A stretch of DNA of 64,000 bases. Origin: Tillus elongatus. Taxonomy: Eukaryota; Arthropoda; Insecta; Coleoptera; Cleridae. Of this stretch, positions 1 to 15,394 are shown piece after piece. The position numbers and the translations under genes were made by a program. The DNA lies in NCBI GenBank assembly GCA_964006375.1, contig OZ023267.1, positions 37,025,766 to 37,089,765 of the forward strand. The letters are read 5' to 3'. The notes under the pieces are model-generated. The model searched no databases. It saw only the letters and a list, made by a program, of their open reading frames with translations, and was not told where the DNA came from. Numbering within the stretch: the first letter of the stretch is position 1; each line of letters begins with the position of its first letter.

Positions 1-800
1 TATTGGTATATTGTCGTTTCAAGGTCCCAGGATATTGTCACAGTATATTGTATAAAATTTCATTTGTAAAATAGATTTCATGAGGTATTCTCGTATTATT
101 AATGTAAGATATATTGTCGTATTTCCTTCGCTGACACCGACTCCAAAAGTAACAATAATTTTAGGTTATATGATCCTAATAATTTGATTGTCTTTTAAGC
201 AGTCTACACATATATTTAAAACTTTCTGCTTAGGTGAACTCTAAATAAATATTTTGATAATTGTATGTTAGTCATAGGTATGTGTTGAGTTAGAGATTAA
301 GTTTAAGTGGGTACCTACATTCTTGTGTGGTAAATGCATTGATCGTACATTGAGTGGAAAAAATAAGTTGATTGTAAGTTGTAGACAGAATAATACGCAA
401 TTATTTTTTACTTTTTAGTGCATTTTTAGTTTTAGAATATTTTTTTGTGATGTCGGTTTTCCATCTTGTTAAATTTTTTGTTTTTATTAAACGACTGTGA
501 AAAAAGGTTTTCTACGAGGTCAATTTTCCGAGGAACTGGTTTTAATGGTGTATTACCAGCCGCATATTGCAATTTAAAAAAATGTCGAGGACGTCATACC
601 TGTGACGGTCGTCACTGAAAAAAACGAATGCATTAGATGAAAAAGTAGGCTAATTAAAAACTACATTGATGTTTTCAAGCGTTTTAAACAAATAATAATA
701 ACGTAGTTATTGGGGGTGGCCCGTACTTTTTTTTCACACTTATATATTTTACACAAGTAAAAAAATATTTCCTTTATAACTAACGTAAATTTGATTTCAG
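1..800. other. Non-coding DNA upstream of the LRR gene, probably 5'UTR intron
   Basis: AT-rich sequence with no supportable coding region on either strand. Its right end looks like an intron end: a branch-point-like ACTAAC near 779-785, a T-rich stretch, then TTTCAG at 795-800, thirteen bases before the LRR start codon. I infer a 5'UTR intron whose upstream exon is either outside the window or not recognisable. No promoter could be placed. Confidence 0.5.
781..800 (+). promoter_or_regulatory. Predicted splice acceptor before the LRR start codon
   Basis: ACTAAC-like branch site followed by TTGATTTCAG. Cutting after position 800 leaves a short 5'UTR (801-812) directly before the ATG at 813. 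Inferred from consensus only. Confidence 0.55.
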
Positions 801-812
801 GCAGACACGAAG

Positions 813-2021
813 ATGATAGCCTGGAAACATTTGCTTCTAATCACAGCCAACTTCTTATATATTACACGTGGAATATTAGCAACATGTCCTTCAAAATGCA
901 CATGCAACAATAACTCCATCAACTGCATAGAACAAGGATTACAAGACGTCCCTGTCTTCGAAACCATTAGTAATGATCCACTTGTCATTGACTTATCAGG
1001 AAACAAGTTAATTACCATCGATATTTACGATTTCAGTTTCGAAAGGAATGCAGAATTAAAAGAAGTGTATCTTAACAATTCAGAGCTAACTGATATAGAG
1101 GATAGGTCATTCGATGAACTAATAAACCTTCAGGAGCTGTACTTGCATAATAACCATTTAAAAAGTATACCAAAGAACATAATTAAATACAACAAGAATA
1201 TTATAGTTTTAGATTTATCCAATAACATCTTCGAAACATTACCTGTATTAAGTTCATCATCTTTGGAAGTACTGGCATTAGCAAATTCTGGAATATCCAA
1301 GATACATGAAGGTAGTTTAAAAGAAGTTCCTAATTTAAGAGTCTTACTCCTTCAAGAAAATAAAATCAGACAAATTAGTCTGTCAGTTTTTGATGGATTA
1401 CAAAGCGTCTTTTTTGTGAAGCTTGCGTATAATTTATGGAACTGCAACTGTGAGACGGTTAGACTTTTTGATTTTCTGGTGGCCAAAGGTTTCACAGAAA
1501 TATCAGACTATGAACCAGTACAATGTGTTACTCAAGATAAAAATTTCCTAGGTATTTATTATAAAAATGGCACCGACAGTATTTTCAAAGAAATGTGCAG
1601 CGAAGATAAAAAGGTACTAGAAGAAAATAGCAACATTTTTAAGGACTACAAGGAAGTTAAACAAATTTCAGACAGGATAAATGATAATAATGCCACTACT
1701 GTTGTTGGTAAACTGGAAATATCGAACAAAAGAAAAGAAACCAGCAAAACACCGCCTGAAAATATTAAACACATGCAAAGGGAAACTTTTAATAAAACTG
1801 TTCACCCAAAAAGTGATAGTTTTGATGACGGACGCTTTGACGATTCTTTAAGAACTACTTTGCTTATTTCCATACCAATATCATTTTTGATAGGTGTGTT
1901 ATTTGGGTGTTATATTACTTTTACATATGGGAAGTCCTATGTTAAATTAAATGCAACAGAGAGTAGTAAAAAGTTATTGTCTGCTTCAACTGAACGTGTT
2001 ACTAAGGAAGAATATGCATAA
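813..2021 (+). CDS. Leucine-rich repeat type I transmembrane protein
   Basis: A 402-residue single-exon ORF. Residues 1-23 form a hydrophobic signal peptide. Residues 25-38 hold an LRR N-terminal cysteine cap (CPSKCTCNNN, then C38). About six leucine-rich repeats follow (residues 56-205), for example LKEVYLNNSELTDI, LQELYLHNNHLKSIP and LRVLLLQENKIRQI. A C-terminal cap starts at NLWNCNC (207-213), with later cysteines at 238 and 262. Residues 265-345 are polar, with possible N-glycosylation sites. One membrane span lies at about 347-371, followed by a short Lys/Ser/Thr-rich tail of about 30 residues. The predicted form is an extracellular LRR domain with a single pass and a short cytoplasmic tail, as in insect adhesion or receptor-like LRR proteins. 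The tail has no TIR, kinase or Ig domain, so Toll and kekkon are unlikely. Partner and exact family are unknown. The start is chosen because the signal peptide begins right at this ATG. Confidence 0.87.
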   Translation: MIAWKHLLLITANFLYITRGILATCPSKCTCNNNSINCIEQGLQDVPVFETISNDPLVIDLSGNKLITIDIYDFSFERNAELKEVYLNNSELTDIEDRSFDELINLQELYLHNNHLKSIPKNIIKYNKNIIVLDLSNNIFETLPVLSSSSLEVLALANSGISKIHEGSLKEVPNLRVLLLQENKIRQISLSVFDGLQSVFFVKLAYNLWNCNCETVRLFDFLVAKGFTEISDYEPVQCVTQDKNFLGIYYKNGTDSIFKEMCSEDKKVLEENSNIFKDYKEVKQISDRINDNNATTVVGKLEISNKRKETSKTPPENIKHMQRETFNKTVHPKSDSFDDGRFDDSLRTTLLISIPISFLIGVLFGCYITFTYGKSYVKLNATESSKKLLSASTERVTKEEYA

Positions 2022-2269
2022 ATATATTTAAGATAAGCAATTGTTGCCATATTTTTCAAGTTAAAAGGCCGAAACCCAGCAAAAGATACAGAAAATAGTT
2101 AGGGTATACAGGTGTCCTGATTATACTTTAAAAAATTGGGGTGTGACTTAAGCTTAAAAAAATAGTGGGGGTAGTTTGCATAACGTTTTTCATTTTAAGG
2201 CCGTGATACTTAGATAGAGGGTGTTAAAGTTGTTACGCTTAAAGCAATTTTCCCTAATTATCTTTAAAA
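2022..2269 (+). other. Probable 3'UTR of the LRR gene
   Basis: AT-rich and non-coding. No clean AATAAA lies close to the stop; the first clear one is near 2325, already inside the repeat that follows, so the real 3' end is uncertain. Confidence 0.4.
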
Positions 2270-3040
<771 letters not shown>

Positions 3041-3044
3041 TCGT

Positions 3045-3520
3045 TATCTGCAGGTGTCGTGTAAACCACGAATAAAAAATAATCTGATGGACTTAAATTT
3101 CAAGAACGTGGTGACCAATTTGTAGCGGCGTCATTACCTTTACATATCCATTTGTTTGACTACTTGATCTAAGTGGTTTAGAACATTTCACAGAAAATGT
3201 GGAGGAGCTCCATCGTGCATAAACCACATATCTTTCCTAAGTTGTAGAAGTAAATCATCTAACAAATCTGACAACCTATTTTGTAGATGTTACAAATCAA
3301 TGAAGCAATTAATCTTTGTGGAAGAATGACAGGACGTTCAACAAAATTACCGACTATTCCAGCCCACACATTAATTTTATGTCCGTATTAAAATGTCTAC
3401 CTTTATTCGATTAGATTTTCATGTGCATAAACATATCTATTATATAAATTAGTTACCTCTGTTCTTTACAAAGACGCTTTATCGTTAAGAAAAATGTTGT
3501 TGCTAAAGTTTGAACCGCTT
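3045..3520 (-). pseudogene. Decayed mariner (DD41D-type) transposase fragment
   Basis: Read on the - strand, fragments in shifting frames match the catalytic half of the transposases found at 8.6 kb and 19.5 kb: a degenerate FLNDKAS (FSDEATF-like), INVWAGIVGNF, LPQRL, WFMHDGAPPHF around 3200, and [20 protein letters not shown] near 3090. These correspond to the first, second and third catalytic blocks. Several stops and frameshifts make it dead. It is more decayed than the other mariner relics and is flanked by HTA repeats on both sides. Confidence 0.6.
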
Positions 3521-3657
3521 TCTTTTTTAGTGAATTTTCTTCTAAAAATTCACTAATGAGGAGACCGCGACTTTTGAATTTTGAAAAACTTTTTTTCAAA
3601 TAAGCCCGAACTAGGCCCCCTAGAACATATATTAGGGGTCAGTTTCGATTTCTATAT

Positions 3658-3660
<3 letters not shown>

Positions 3661-3715
<55 letters not shown>
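3661..3715. repeat. (TA)n microsatellite
   Basis: About 27 TA units at the core position of an HTA copy. Confidence 0.97.
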
Positions 3716-3718
<3 letters not shown>

Positions 3719-3763
3719 CAGTTTGTGGCTAATGGACCTGGTTTCCGAGGCCATCAGGATACA

Positions 3764-3875
<112 letters not shown>

Positions 3876-4003
3876 TTTCTTTTAAAAATTCACTAATGAG
3901 GAGACCGCGACTTTTGAATTAATTTTGAAAAACTTTTTTCAAATAAGCGCGAACTAGGCCTCCTAGAATATATATTAGGAGTCAACTTCGATTTATATAT
4001 GTT

Positions 4004-4016
4004 TATATATATATAT

Positions 4017-4089
<73 letters not shown>
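4004..4089. repeat. (TA)n microsatellite
   Basis: TA tract with one TGTT interruption near its left end, followed by the HTA block TCACATCGATAACTC. Confidence 0.95.
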
Positions 4090-4092
<3 letters not shown>

Positions 4093-6340
4093 GTATGTAT
4101 CACATCGATAACTCAAAAAATAAACGGCCGATTTAGATCAAATTTGGTAGGTACCGTCCTCTTGTAAGTGACTTGGTTAGGTTCATTAGCCAGGAAACTC
4201 AGCCCAGGTTTTCCCGGAAAATGTTGTGTTTTCTTTCGGATTTTTTTATCTTCGGAAATAACAAGGCAAGGGCAACCGAATTTAGTACAGGTGTTTGTAT
4301 TATAAGAAGTGAATCATGTGCCAAAATTTAGGTCTATAAGTTAAAATACAAAACGTTATAGGCATTTAAAAAAATTGGGGTTTTACTGAAAACGTCAAAG
4401 TCGTGATTTGAAACCTCAAAATTGGCAACATTTAGGCAAAGAGCCTGAAACTAATACGGATTATGTAAAGAAAATGCCGCAAGAAGAGTGTTCTACAAAC
4501 CCTTAATTTTCAGCTTCAACCGTCATTGTCCTTCATCTTACTAAAATATTTCCAGAAAATTAATTTCAAATAGACCCTTTCTCTGATGCTTTGGCAGTAG
4601 TTTTAGTTAAGTTTGTGGTTTCACGGTCTATAATTTTTAGATAATTTTCGTAGAAAAAATCGTTCACGAGGAGACCGCGACTTTTTAATTTTTAAAAGAT
4701 TTCTTCAAATGAGTGCAAACTGGGCCCCCTAGAATCAATATCCGGGTTTAGTTCCAGTTTTTATCTGTTTACATATATACAGGGTAACGCATTTCTACGG
4801 TAAAGCTCAGGCTAATTGTTATTATACAAGGCACGAGACAAAATTGTATACATTAACTATAGGGTGTCTTGAACTGCATCTTACAAAATTATTTTACAAT
4901 CACAAGATGGCTCATAAGTTATTGGTCATACCCACCTTTTCTTTTTCGAAAAGCCCTTATATTATTACATTTTTGCATTTTTCTTCGAAATATGACGCAT
5001 GGTTGTAAAAAAATCTAGACGCAGTAAGTGCGTTTTTGTAGCGAATTTTTATTTAATGCTTCAAATGACTCCATTTGCTATTAAGTTAAGGTTCGTTGTC
5101 TAGGAAACCAGTTTTCTCGGAAACATTTTAGGTTATTCTCTGAAAATTTTTATACATTTTCAAACAATAAGTTATTTTGATAAAATATGGTGCTTTGTTT
5201 CTTTTAGATAGGTTATACCGGTAACCAAATTGATGCCTGCTTGCGTTAAAGAGACATAATTTGTTATTAAAATGATTTTTATGAAAATTCACTTCCAGAG
5301 CGCACTTGCTGCATCCAGACATTTTCCAGGTTTTCCTGGAAAATTTTGTGTTTTCTTTCAAAAAAAATTTATATCTCCGGAATTAACAAAGTAAGGGCAA
5401 CCAAATTTGGCACGCAGATTTACATCCTTATAGGTAAGTTACCTACCAAAATTTAGCTATGTAGGTCAAAAGACAAAAAAGTTATAGGTATTTAAAGAAA
5501 AATAAATTGGGGTTTTCCTCAAAACGTCAAAGTGGCGATTTAAAATGTCAAAATTGGCAACATTTAGGCAAAGAACTTGAATCTAATACGGGCTATAGAA
5601 ATAAAATGTCTCAAGAAGGATGTTTTACAAACCCTAAAGTCTTAGTTTCAATCGTCATTGTCCTTCATTTTACTAAAATATTCCCAGAAAATTCAGTTCA
5701 AATAGACCCTTTCTCTGATGCTTGGCAGTAGCCTTAGCTATAGAGTTTATCATTTAATGGTATATAATTTTTGTCGAATTTTCGTAAAAAATCAATAAAG
5801 CTCAATATATCCGTTAATATATAAGATATGAAACAATTTTGTATATATTAATTATAGGGTGTCTTGAGCTACATCTTAAAATAATATTTCTACAATCACA
5901 GGCTGGCCCATAAGTCGTTGGTGATACAAATTTCCATTTTTTTTAATCAAACACGCCTTATGTTATTGCATTTTTGCATTTTCCATCGAAATATAATGCA
6001 TGTTTGTAAGAAAAGAAATTCTGGACGCAGCAAGTGCGTTATGGTAGCGAATTTTGATCAAATCTTTCATATTTGAACAGCTCGATTTGCTATTAACCTA
6101 TAAGGTTGACCAAGAAACGTGTTTTTTCGGGAACACTTTAAGTTTACTTTTGGAAATTTTTGTACATTTTCACACAATAAAGTTATTTTGATAAAACAAG
6201 GCACATTGTTTTTACTATATAGGTTATACTGGTAACCAAATTTGATGCATGTTTTCTTTAAAAAAACACACATAGTTGTTATTAAAAACATTTTAATGAA
6301 AATTCACTACCATAACGCACTTTCTGCGTCCAGAATTTTT
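4090..6340 (-). repeat. HTA-family block, several joined copies
   Basis: In reverse family orientation the block runs from CGATAACTCAAAAAATAA through GATCAAATTTGGTAG, TAGCCAGGAAACTC and CTTCATCTTACTAAAATATT to the AGTGCG terminus at about 5017-5032. A second hairpin-like join with the spacer block lies at 4640-4790. Two short units have inverted AGTGCG termini: 5015-5325, and 6022-6335 (TTCTGGACGCAGCAAGTGCG ... CACTTTCTGCGTCCAGAA). Motifs such as CATAAGTCGTTGGTGATAC recur with the copies at 16.3, 25.8 and 27.9 kb. No protein is encoded; short ORFs here are chance. Confidence 0.7.
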
Positions 6341-9655
<3,315 letters not shown>

Positions 9656-11367
9656 TTTTTGCATCTTCTTTCTTGTACTTGGATTACAAGATGGTCCTTT
9701 GGGTAAAGGTTTGTGAGTGATATAATCGACGAAAGAGAATCGGTGCATATTAAGGCGTTAGTGAAATGAGAGTTGGCGAATGTGTTAGATGCTCTCATTA
9801 TGGCGTAAAGTTCTGCTGTATAGTTACTACATATTGTCGGTAAGTGATATGCTTCTTCCTTTAGTGCAGAAGTGGTACTACATACGACACCAATTTCACT
9901 TTTTGATCCATCAGTGTAAAGAATTATATCATATCGTTATCTAGAGATAATCTCTTGAAATAATCTATTGACACATTCAGCTGGTAATACATTCGATTTA
10001 TGCGATAAAAAGTGGTACCAGTAGGTGGAAAAACAATGGTCCATGGAGAAATAGGACCATTGCATATATGATTTGTCAGATCTGGATTGAAAATATGATT
10101 TAGCTTTTTTATTTGTAAGGAAAACGGTAGCTGTGCTGAAACGTTCGCATCATAGAATCTGTTGAAGTTTGTCTGTGACAAGAATTTGCAGACTAAATTA
10201 TTTGGGTTAGCTGATACCTTAGCCGCATATTTTAACTCTTCTCTTCTTAACTTAATTGGGGGCTCGTTACATTCTCGGTAAATACTTTCCACTGGACTTG
10301 TTCGAAAAGCACCTGTGACTATTCTAAGTGCATGATTTACAATAACTTCAAGTGGTTTTAAAGCTGATTTGCTTGCGAAAATATAAATAGCTGAGCAATA
10401 GTCAATTTTCAATCTTATCAGTGATCTGAAAATACTTAGCAAGATTGATTCATGAGCACCCCAGTTATAGAGTTCATGAGCTTTCAAAAATTTTAGTCTA
10501 ATAATACAATCAGCTTTGAGTACATTTATGTGAGCCTTCCAGTTAAGCTTTAAGTCAAAGGTTATTCCCAGAAATGTATGCTTTGTAACCTCTTGTAGAA
10601 TCATTCCTCGTAGCTTGAGAGTGTGAGTAACTGAATGATTTTTCTTTTTTGAAAAAATCATAAACTTTGTTTTGGAACAGGAAAAGTTCAATCCATTGTT
10701 ATCAGACCATTTTTCCAATTTATCGATAGTCTTTTGAATTAGATTACATGTTGATAAGTTATTTTTACCTTTGCAGTATATAACTACATCGTCAGCATAC
10801 AAAGCACTCTTTACAGAACTACTTATTGATCGAAGAATATCACTTATTGCAACGTTAAAGAGAGTTGGACTTGAGACGGATCCCTGGGAACTCTATTTTT
10901 TAGATCATATGAATCAGATAAAGTGTTGTTAGTTTTCACTTTAAAAGTTCTTTTACTGAGAAAATTCTTTATAAACATGTTACCTTTAATTCCCCATTTA
11001 GTTAATTTTTGTACAACTCCATATCTCCAGACTGAGTCGTAATGCATGTTTAATATTAAAGAAAACACCCACGAGTTGATGATGATTTGAGAAGGCATCA
11101 AGAATTCCAGATTTAAGACACATAAGATTATCTAACGTGCTGCGATTGGGTAGGAACGCAGATTGATGTTGATCGAGATAATTTTTGTGTTCTATAAACC
11201 AAAGTAATCTTCGATTAACCATCTTTTCAAGTAGTTTACAAATTGTACAGGTTGGGGAAATGGGTCTATAACTGTTGGCATCCACTTTAGATTTGCCTGG
11301 TTTGAGAATGGGTAAGGTGATGGACTGTCTCCATATGGTTGTAAAAAATTGTTGTTGCCATATTACG

Positions 11368-11438
<71 letters not shown>

Positions 11439-11527
11439 GTACTTCTAGTGCATCATCTGGTAATTGTTTCAAGAAGATTCCTGGGATGTCGTCTGGTCCA
11501 GCTGTGGAATCATGGATTTAAGAGCTG
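9656..11527 (-). pseudogene. I-clade-like non-LTR retrotransposon, RT-RNase H part
   Basis: Read on -, coding begins at about 11527 with AGPDDIPGIFLKQLP (reverse transcriptase start), is interrupted by a (TA)n tract, then resumes with FFTTIWRQ, LPILKPGKSK, DANSYRPISPTC and the fingers/palm region. The catalytic YADDVVIY lies at 10802. Thumb sequence runs to about 9930, followed by an RNase H domain at about 9665-9925 (YTDGSKSEIGV, YTAELYAIM, CTDSLSS: the usual D, E and D). The order RT then RNase H fits the I clade or its relatives (LOA). Frameshifts near 10850 and 11040 split the ORF. Endonuclease and ORF1 are missing, since an HTA copy starts at about 11546. It is dead. Confidence 0.8.
11369..11433. 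repeat. (TA)n tract inside the RT coding region
   Basis: About 32 TA units lie in the place where related elements encode a few residues between ALEVLL and the WRQ motif. It looks like expansion of a short TATA stretch, or an insertion, in a dead copy. Confidence 0.9.
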
Positions 11528-11545
11528 ATTTTAGTTCACAAATAA

Positions 11546-12014
11546 AAAAACTCGGGACGCAGCAAGTGCGTTATGGTAGTGATTTTTTATTAAATGCTTC
11601 AAATTTAAATAACTCAATTTTCTATAAACTTAGAGAGTTTAATTTGAATACGTAGTAAGGTCTTTCCCAAGGCAAGATATCCACAGCATTTAATTTAAAT
11701 AATTTTGTAATTTTCGGAGAAAAAAATTTATTTCGAAAGAAAATTTAAAATTTGAATAACCCAATTTTCTCTTAACTTAGAAAGTTGAATTTTGGTACGT
11801 AGTAAGATCTCCTGAGGCAACATATATACTAAATTTCATTAAAACAGCTTTGTTACTTTCGGAGAAAAAAATTTTTTTCGAAAGAAAACTCAAATTTTTC
11901 TCGGAAAACCCCGTCCGATTTTTCTGGCTAACGAACTCATCCAAGCCATTAATAAAAGAAAGGCACTTGCCAAGTTTTATCGAAATCGGTTAATTATTTT
12001 TTGAGTTATCAGAT

Positions 12015-12104
<90 letters not shown>

Positions 12105-12233
12105 TGAAACTGACCCTGGATGTGGGTTCAAGGGGTCCTAGTTTGCACTCATTTGAAAGAATTTTTGCAAAGTCTCACCATCGATACCTCTCTATTAGTG
12201 ATTTTTTAAATAAAAATTCACTAATAGTATAGC
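11546..12233 (+). repeat. HTA-family repeat, apparently full-length copy
   Basis: The cleanest copy, inserted next to retroelement sequence. Order: terminus TCGGGACGCAGCAAGTGCG (ACGCA/TGCGT can pair as a 5-bp stem), then TGGTAGTGATTTTTTATT; a body with two repeats of TTTCGGAGAAAAAAATTT...CGAAAGAAAA; CTGGCTAACGAACTCATCC; AAATCGGTTAATTATTTTTT; the (TA)n core (12018-12101); AAACTGACCCTGG, GGGTCCTAGTTTGCACTC; ending in the hairpin TTAGTGATTTTTT / AAAAATTCACTAA at 12204-12233. The end hairpin and the TAGTGA near the other end are inverted relative to each other, that is, subterminal inverted repeats. No ORF. It may be non-autonomous; class unproven. Confidence 0.8.
12018..12101. repeat. (TA)n microsatellite (HTA core)
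   Basis: About 42 TA units between the two conserved blocks of the HTA copy. Confidence 0.98.
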
Positions 12234-12665
12234 ACTAAGAGTAAGCAAGGCGACATTGTTAATATTAAAGACTATAATGGAAACCACGTAGTGTGTTCAG
12301 TTATTAGGAAGAAACTATTGACTATTAATTAACAATAGACTAAAAACGATTACAGCAAACTGTAATGATCATAATTTTATGTGGTAGCGATCTATCTTTA
12401 TTGGCGATTATGTGATATTGAGAGTAGCAGATGTAAATGAATTATAGCCATAAAAGTGTAAATATTAAATTCTATGTTAGAATCAGTACCTCGTGAAAAC
12501 AAATCTTTATTCAATGCCCTTGTCCTTATTAACTAACTAAATTATCTGTGCCCGCTTTTAGACATATGTGCCATCTATTAGAATTTACCTTAAGCAATTT
12601 GAGATCAACAGTTTGAATATGAAAGAAAGCTGAGGAGGCTTAGAGTCAACGTCAGTGTCATATAA
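12234..12665. other. Intergenic DNA between two HTA copies
   Basis: No coding region, RNA gene or known element was recognised. Composition resembles ordinary AT-rich intergenic DNA. Confidence 0.5.
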
Positions 12666-13015
12666 AATAAACAAGATATCCACAAAATTTCATTAAAATA
12701 ACTTTGTAATTTTCGGAGAAAAAAATTTTTTTCGAAAGAAAATTTAAAATTTGAATAACTCAATTTTCTCTAAACTTAGACAGTTGCATTTTGGTACGCA
12801 GTACAATCTCTCCTGAGGCAACATATATACTAAATGTCATTAAAACAGCTTTGTTATTTTCAGAGAAAAAATTTTTTTTCGAAAGAAAACTCAAAATTTT
12901 CCCGGAAAACCCCGTCCGATTTTTCTGACTAACGAACTCATCCAAGCCATTAATAAAAGATAGGCACTTGCCAAGCTTCATCGAAATCGGTTAATTATTT
13001 TTTGAGTTAGCGGTT

Positions 13016-13097
<82 letters not shown>

Positions 13098-13225
13098 AAA
13101 TTGAAACTAACCCCGGATAAGGGTTCTAGGGGTCCTAGTTCGCGCTCATTTGAAAGAATTTTTGCAAAGTCTCACCATCGATACCTCTCTATTAGTGAAT
13201 ATTTTTTAATAAAAATTCACTAAAA
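12666..13225 (+). repeat. HTA-family repeat, 5'-truncated
   Basis: Same orientation and subfamily as the 11.5-kb copy. It begins inside the body (AAGATATCCACAAAATTTC), keeps both TTTCGGAG modules, the (TA)n core (13018-13090), CCCCGGATAAGGGTTC, CCTAGTTCGCGCTCATTTG and the terminal hairpin TTAGTGAATATTTT / AAAAATTCACTAA at 13193-13225. The AGTGCG terminus is absent. Confidence 0.8.
13018..13090. repeat. (TA)n microsatellite (HTA core)
   Basis: About 36 TA units. Confidence 0.97.
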
Positions 13226-13619
13226 ATAAAGACGTTCTTACATGATCAAACGTGAATTTGCACAATTTACAAATTGTGTAGTGGACTTTCCCAATATAGA
13301 AAAATTTCACACAAAAATTTGCATCCTAAATGATTGTCAACCAATGCAGGTAATGTAATATGTTAGTAAATTTTAATAGATTTGAACGAATAATTTTAAC
13401 CAAACAGTTGAATTATATTAACACATGAGAAAAGATCATAAATTAAATAATTTATTTGTACAAAAAATGTATAACATTTTAGTTTTTTATAGTCTACATA
13501 GTAGCTCTTACATACAATAAAGGTTCTAATGGTCATTTTCTGCTCCAGGGATAAATAAACAATAATTATTCAGCTTTGCATATGTCCATAGCCTAAAAGA
13601 CTACACATCCTAGGATCAC
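13226..13619 (-). other. Intergenic DNA and transporter 3'UTR
   Basis: Downstream of the transporter stop on -. An AATAAA-type poly(A) signal on the - strand (TTTATT on +, about 13449-13455) would give a 3'UTR of about 170 bases. The remainder is unremarkable AT-rich DNA. Confidence 0.5.
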
Positions 13620-14971
13620 TCAAGTGTCGTTAGTAATCTTCTTTTTTGGGAGAAGGTTATCTCCGCCTATCAAATATCGCTGAATTTCTTCAAGCGTCAT
13701 TCCTTTCGTTTCAGGTACAAATCTGACTATCAATATCATTCCTATAGCACTACACGTAGCAAAACACCAGAAGGGTACGTACATTCCAAATTCGTCTTTT
13801 GTAAGTTGAAAGAACTTTGAAGCCACGGTTCCCATCATCACAGTGTACGAATCACCAAGACATAAGGCAACTGCTTTGATGTTGGTGGGAAACAATTCAC
13901 TCAAAGTTGAAACCGCACCGAAAGTCAATCCGATGCTGAACAAAATATTATAAGCTACGAGTGAAGTGATTGGTAACCATCCTAGATAATCATCAAATTC
14001 TGGATGGAATGCCTTTAGAAAAAAATGAGTCCCTAGGAAAAATACAGCTATCGAGCAACCTAAGCTTGAGGTTATCAACAGTGGTCTTTTTCCAAAGTTA
14101 TCCACTATAACGATCGCAAAAGCCGTTGCGAAAAATTCAACAGTACAGTAAATAATCACAGACAAGTTAGAGTCGATGCTACTGCCAGCCTCCTCAAAAA
14201 TCAGGGCAGTGTAAAACATGCAGGGATTTTTTCCGCTAAATTTATTTGTTGTGCTAATTATGATATAAATGAAACAGGCCTTTCTGTTGCTCGGAATTGT
14301 AAACAGATCCGATAACTTGGCTTTCTTACATTGTTCTTGTCTGGCCACAGCTTTGCACAAAGATTCCATTTCTACATCTACATCTTCAGTTCCTCTCAGC
14401 AACCTTAAGCTTGCCTTAGCCTCGGCAAATTGTTGTTTCTTAATGTAGTAGTATGGAGATTCAGGCATGAATATAAATATAGAAAAATGTATGATTGGCA
14501 CTGCAATACAAATTAGAGAAGACGTAAAGATGGACGTCATCGGGCCTATAATATTTATAAAAAGTGTTCCTAATATTCCACCTAAAGATATCGTAGAAGT
14601 CAGAAAACCTCTTATGTCGGGATCTGCTATTTCAGCGAAATAAATTGGCAACGATGTATACAAAGCTCCTTGTACAGCCCCCATGACAAGTCTGGCGATG
14701 AAAATTAACCATATTGAGTTGGCGAATGCGATACCAACTAAAGCAGCCACCACAGCGGGTGCCATGAGAAGTGTTGTATATTTCCTGCCGATGCGGTCTA
14801 CCAACATGGCTGCTAAAATTGCCCCCGGGGGGCTTCCGATTAAAGTAGCCACTGCACACCAAGAACCCTCATCGCTGGTTGTTGGGATGTCAGAATCGTC
14901 TGCTTGTAAGCCTGGTAGATATGGTGAGGTCCAGCCCAAATTGATACCAATGCTGACAAGTGAGAATGCAC
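13620..14971 (-). CDS. Tret1-like facilitated trehalose/sugar transporter, last coding exon
   Basis: Major facilitator superfamily, sugar porter family; a plasma-membrane uniporter for trehalose or hexoses. The open frame gives 450 codons and continues to a splice acceptor (TTTTATTTGCAG) just upstream of 14971, so the first exon is missing and no ATG is assigned. Reading starts GAFSLVSIGINLGWTSPYLP, the end of membrane span 1. Sugar-porter signatures follow in order: LVDRIGRK (loop 2-3), MPESPYYYIKK (after span 6), VDNFGKRPLL (loop 8-9) and PETKGMTLEEIQ (C-terminal end), with about 11 hydrophobic spans. The PESPYYY form, with Y where PESPR is usual, is common in insect Tret1 paralogues. Tret1 proteins are usually about 450-500 residues, so only about 20-40 are missing. 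No frameshift; it looks functional. Which sugar it carries cannot be told from sequence. Confidence 0.85.
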
Positions 14972-15394
14972 CTGCAAATAAAAATGTTTAACATTTATTA
15001 TTGATACTATTGGTCATGATTTAAAAAAATACCAAAAGAAATTTGGTTTATAGGATGTTAATCCATAACTATTAATGACAAAATACATTAAAACAGATAA
15101 CTTGATCAGTGCGTTGCATACAGCGTTGTCGAATGCTGAATACCAATTTGAGGTATTTGGGTAATGTTACTAACATAAGACATTTGGTTGATAGTATAAC
15201 CTATGTAGTACTAAGAATGTACATACTATATTCATTAAAATAGCTTTGTTGTTTCAAAAAGTACAAAAATTTTCCGAAAATAAACTTTAGAAATTCCAGA
15301 AAAACAGGTCCGATTTTCCTGGCCAACGAACCTCTTTAAGCTATTTACACACCTGCCAAGATATAATTATTCACAAACAGCTTTAGGACCAAAA
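14972..15394 (-). other. Intron upstream of the transporter exon
   Basis: Starts with the acceptor CAG at 14972-14974. It holds an HTA body fragment at about 15225-15360 (TTCATTAAAATAGCTTTG, GTCCGATTTTCCTGGCCAAC). The upstream exon was searched for by eye and not found here; it must lie farther on in +. Confidence 0.55.

Noticed and set aside
14683..14991. Plus-strand 102-codon ORF over the transporter
   Set aside because: Antisense shadow of the sugar transporter exon.
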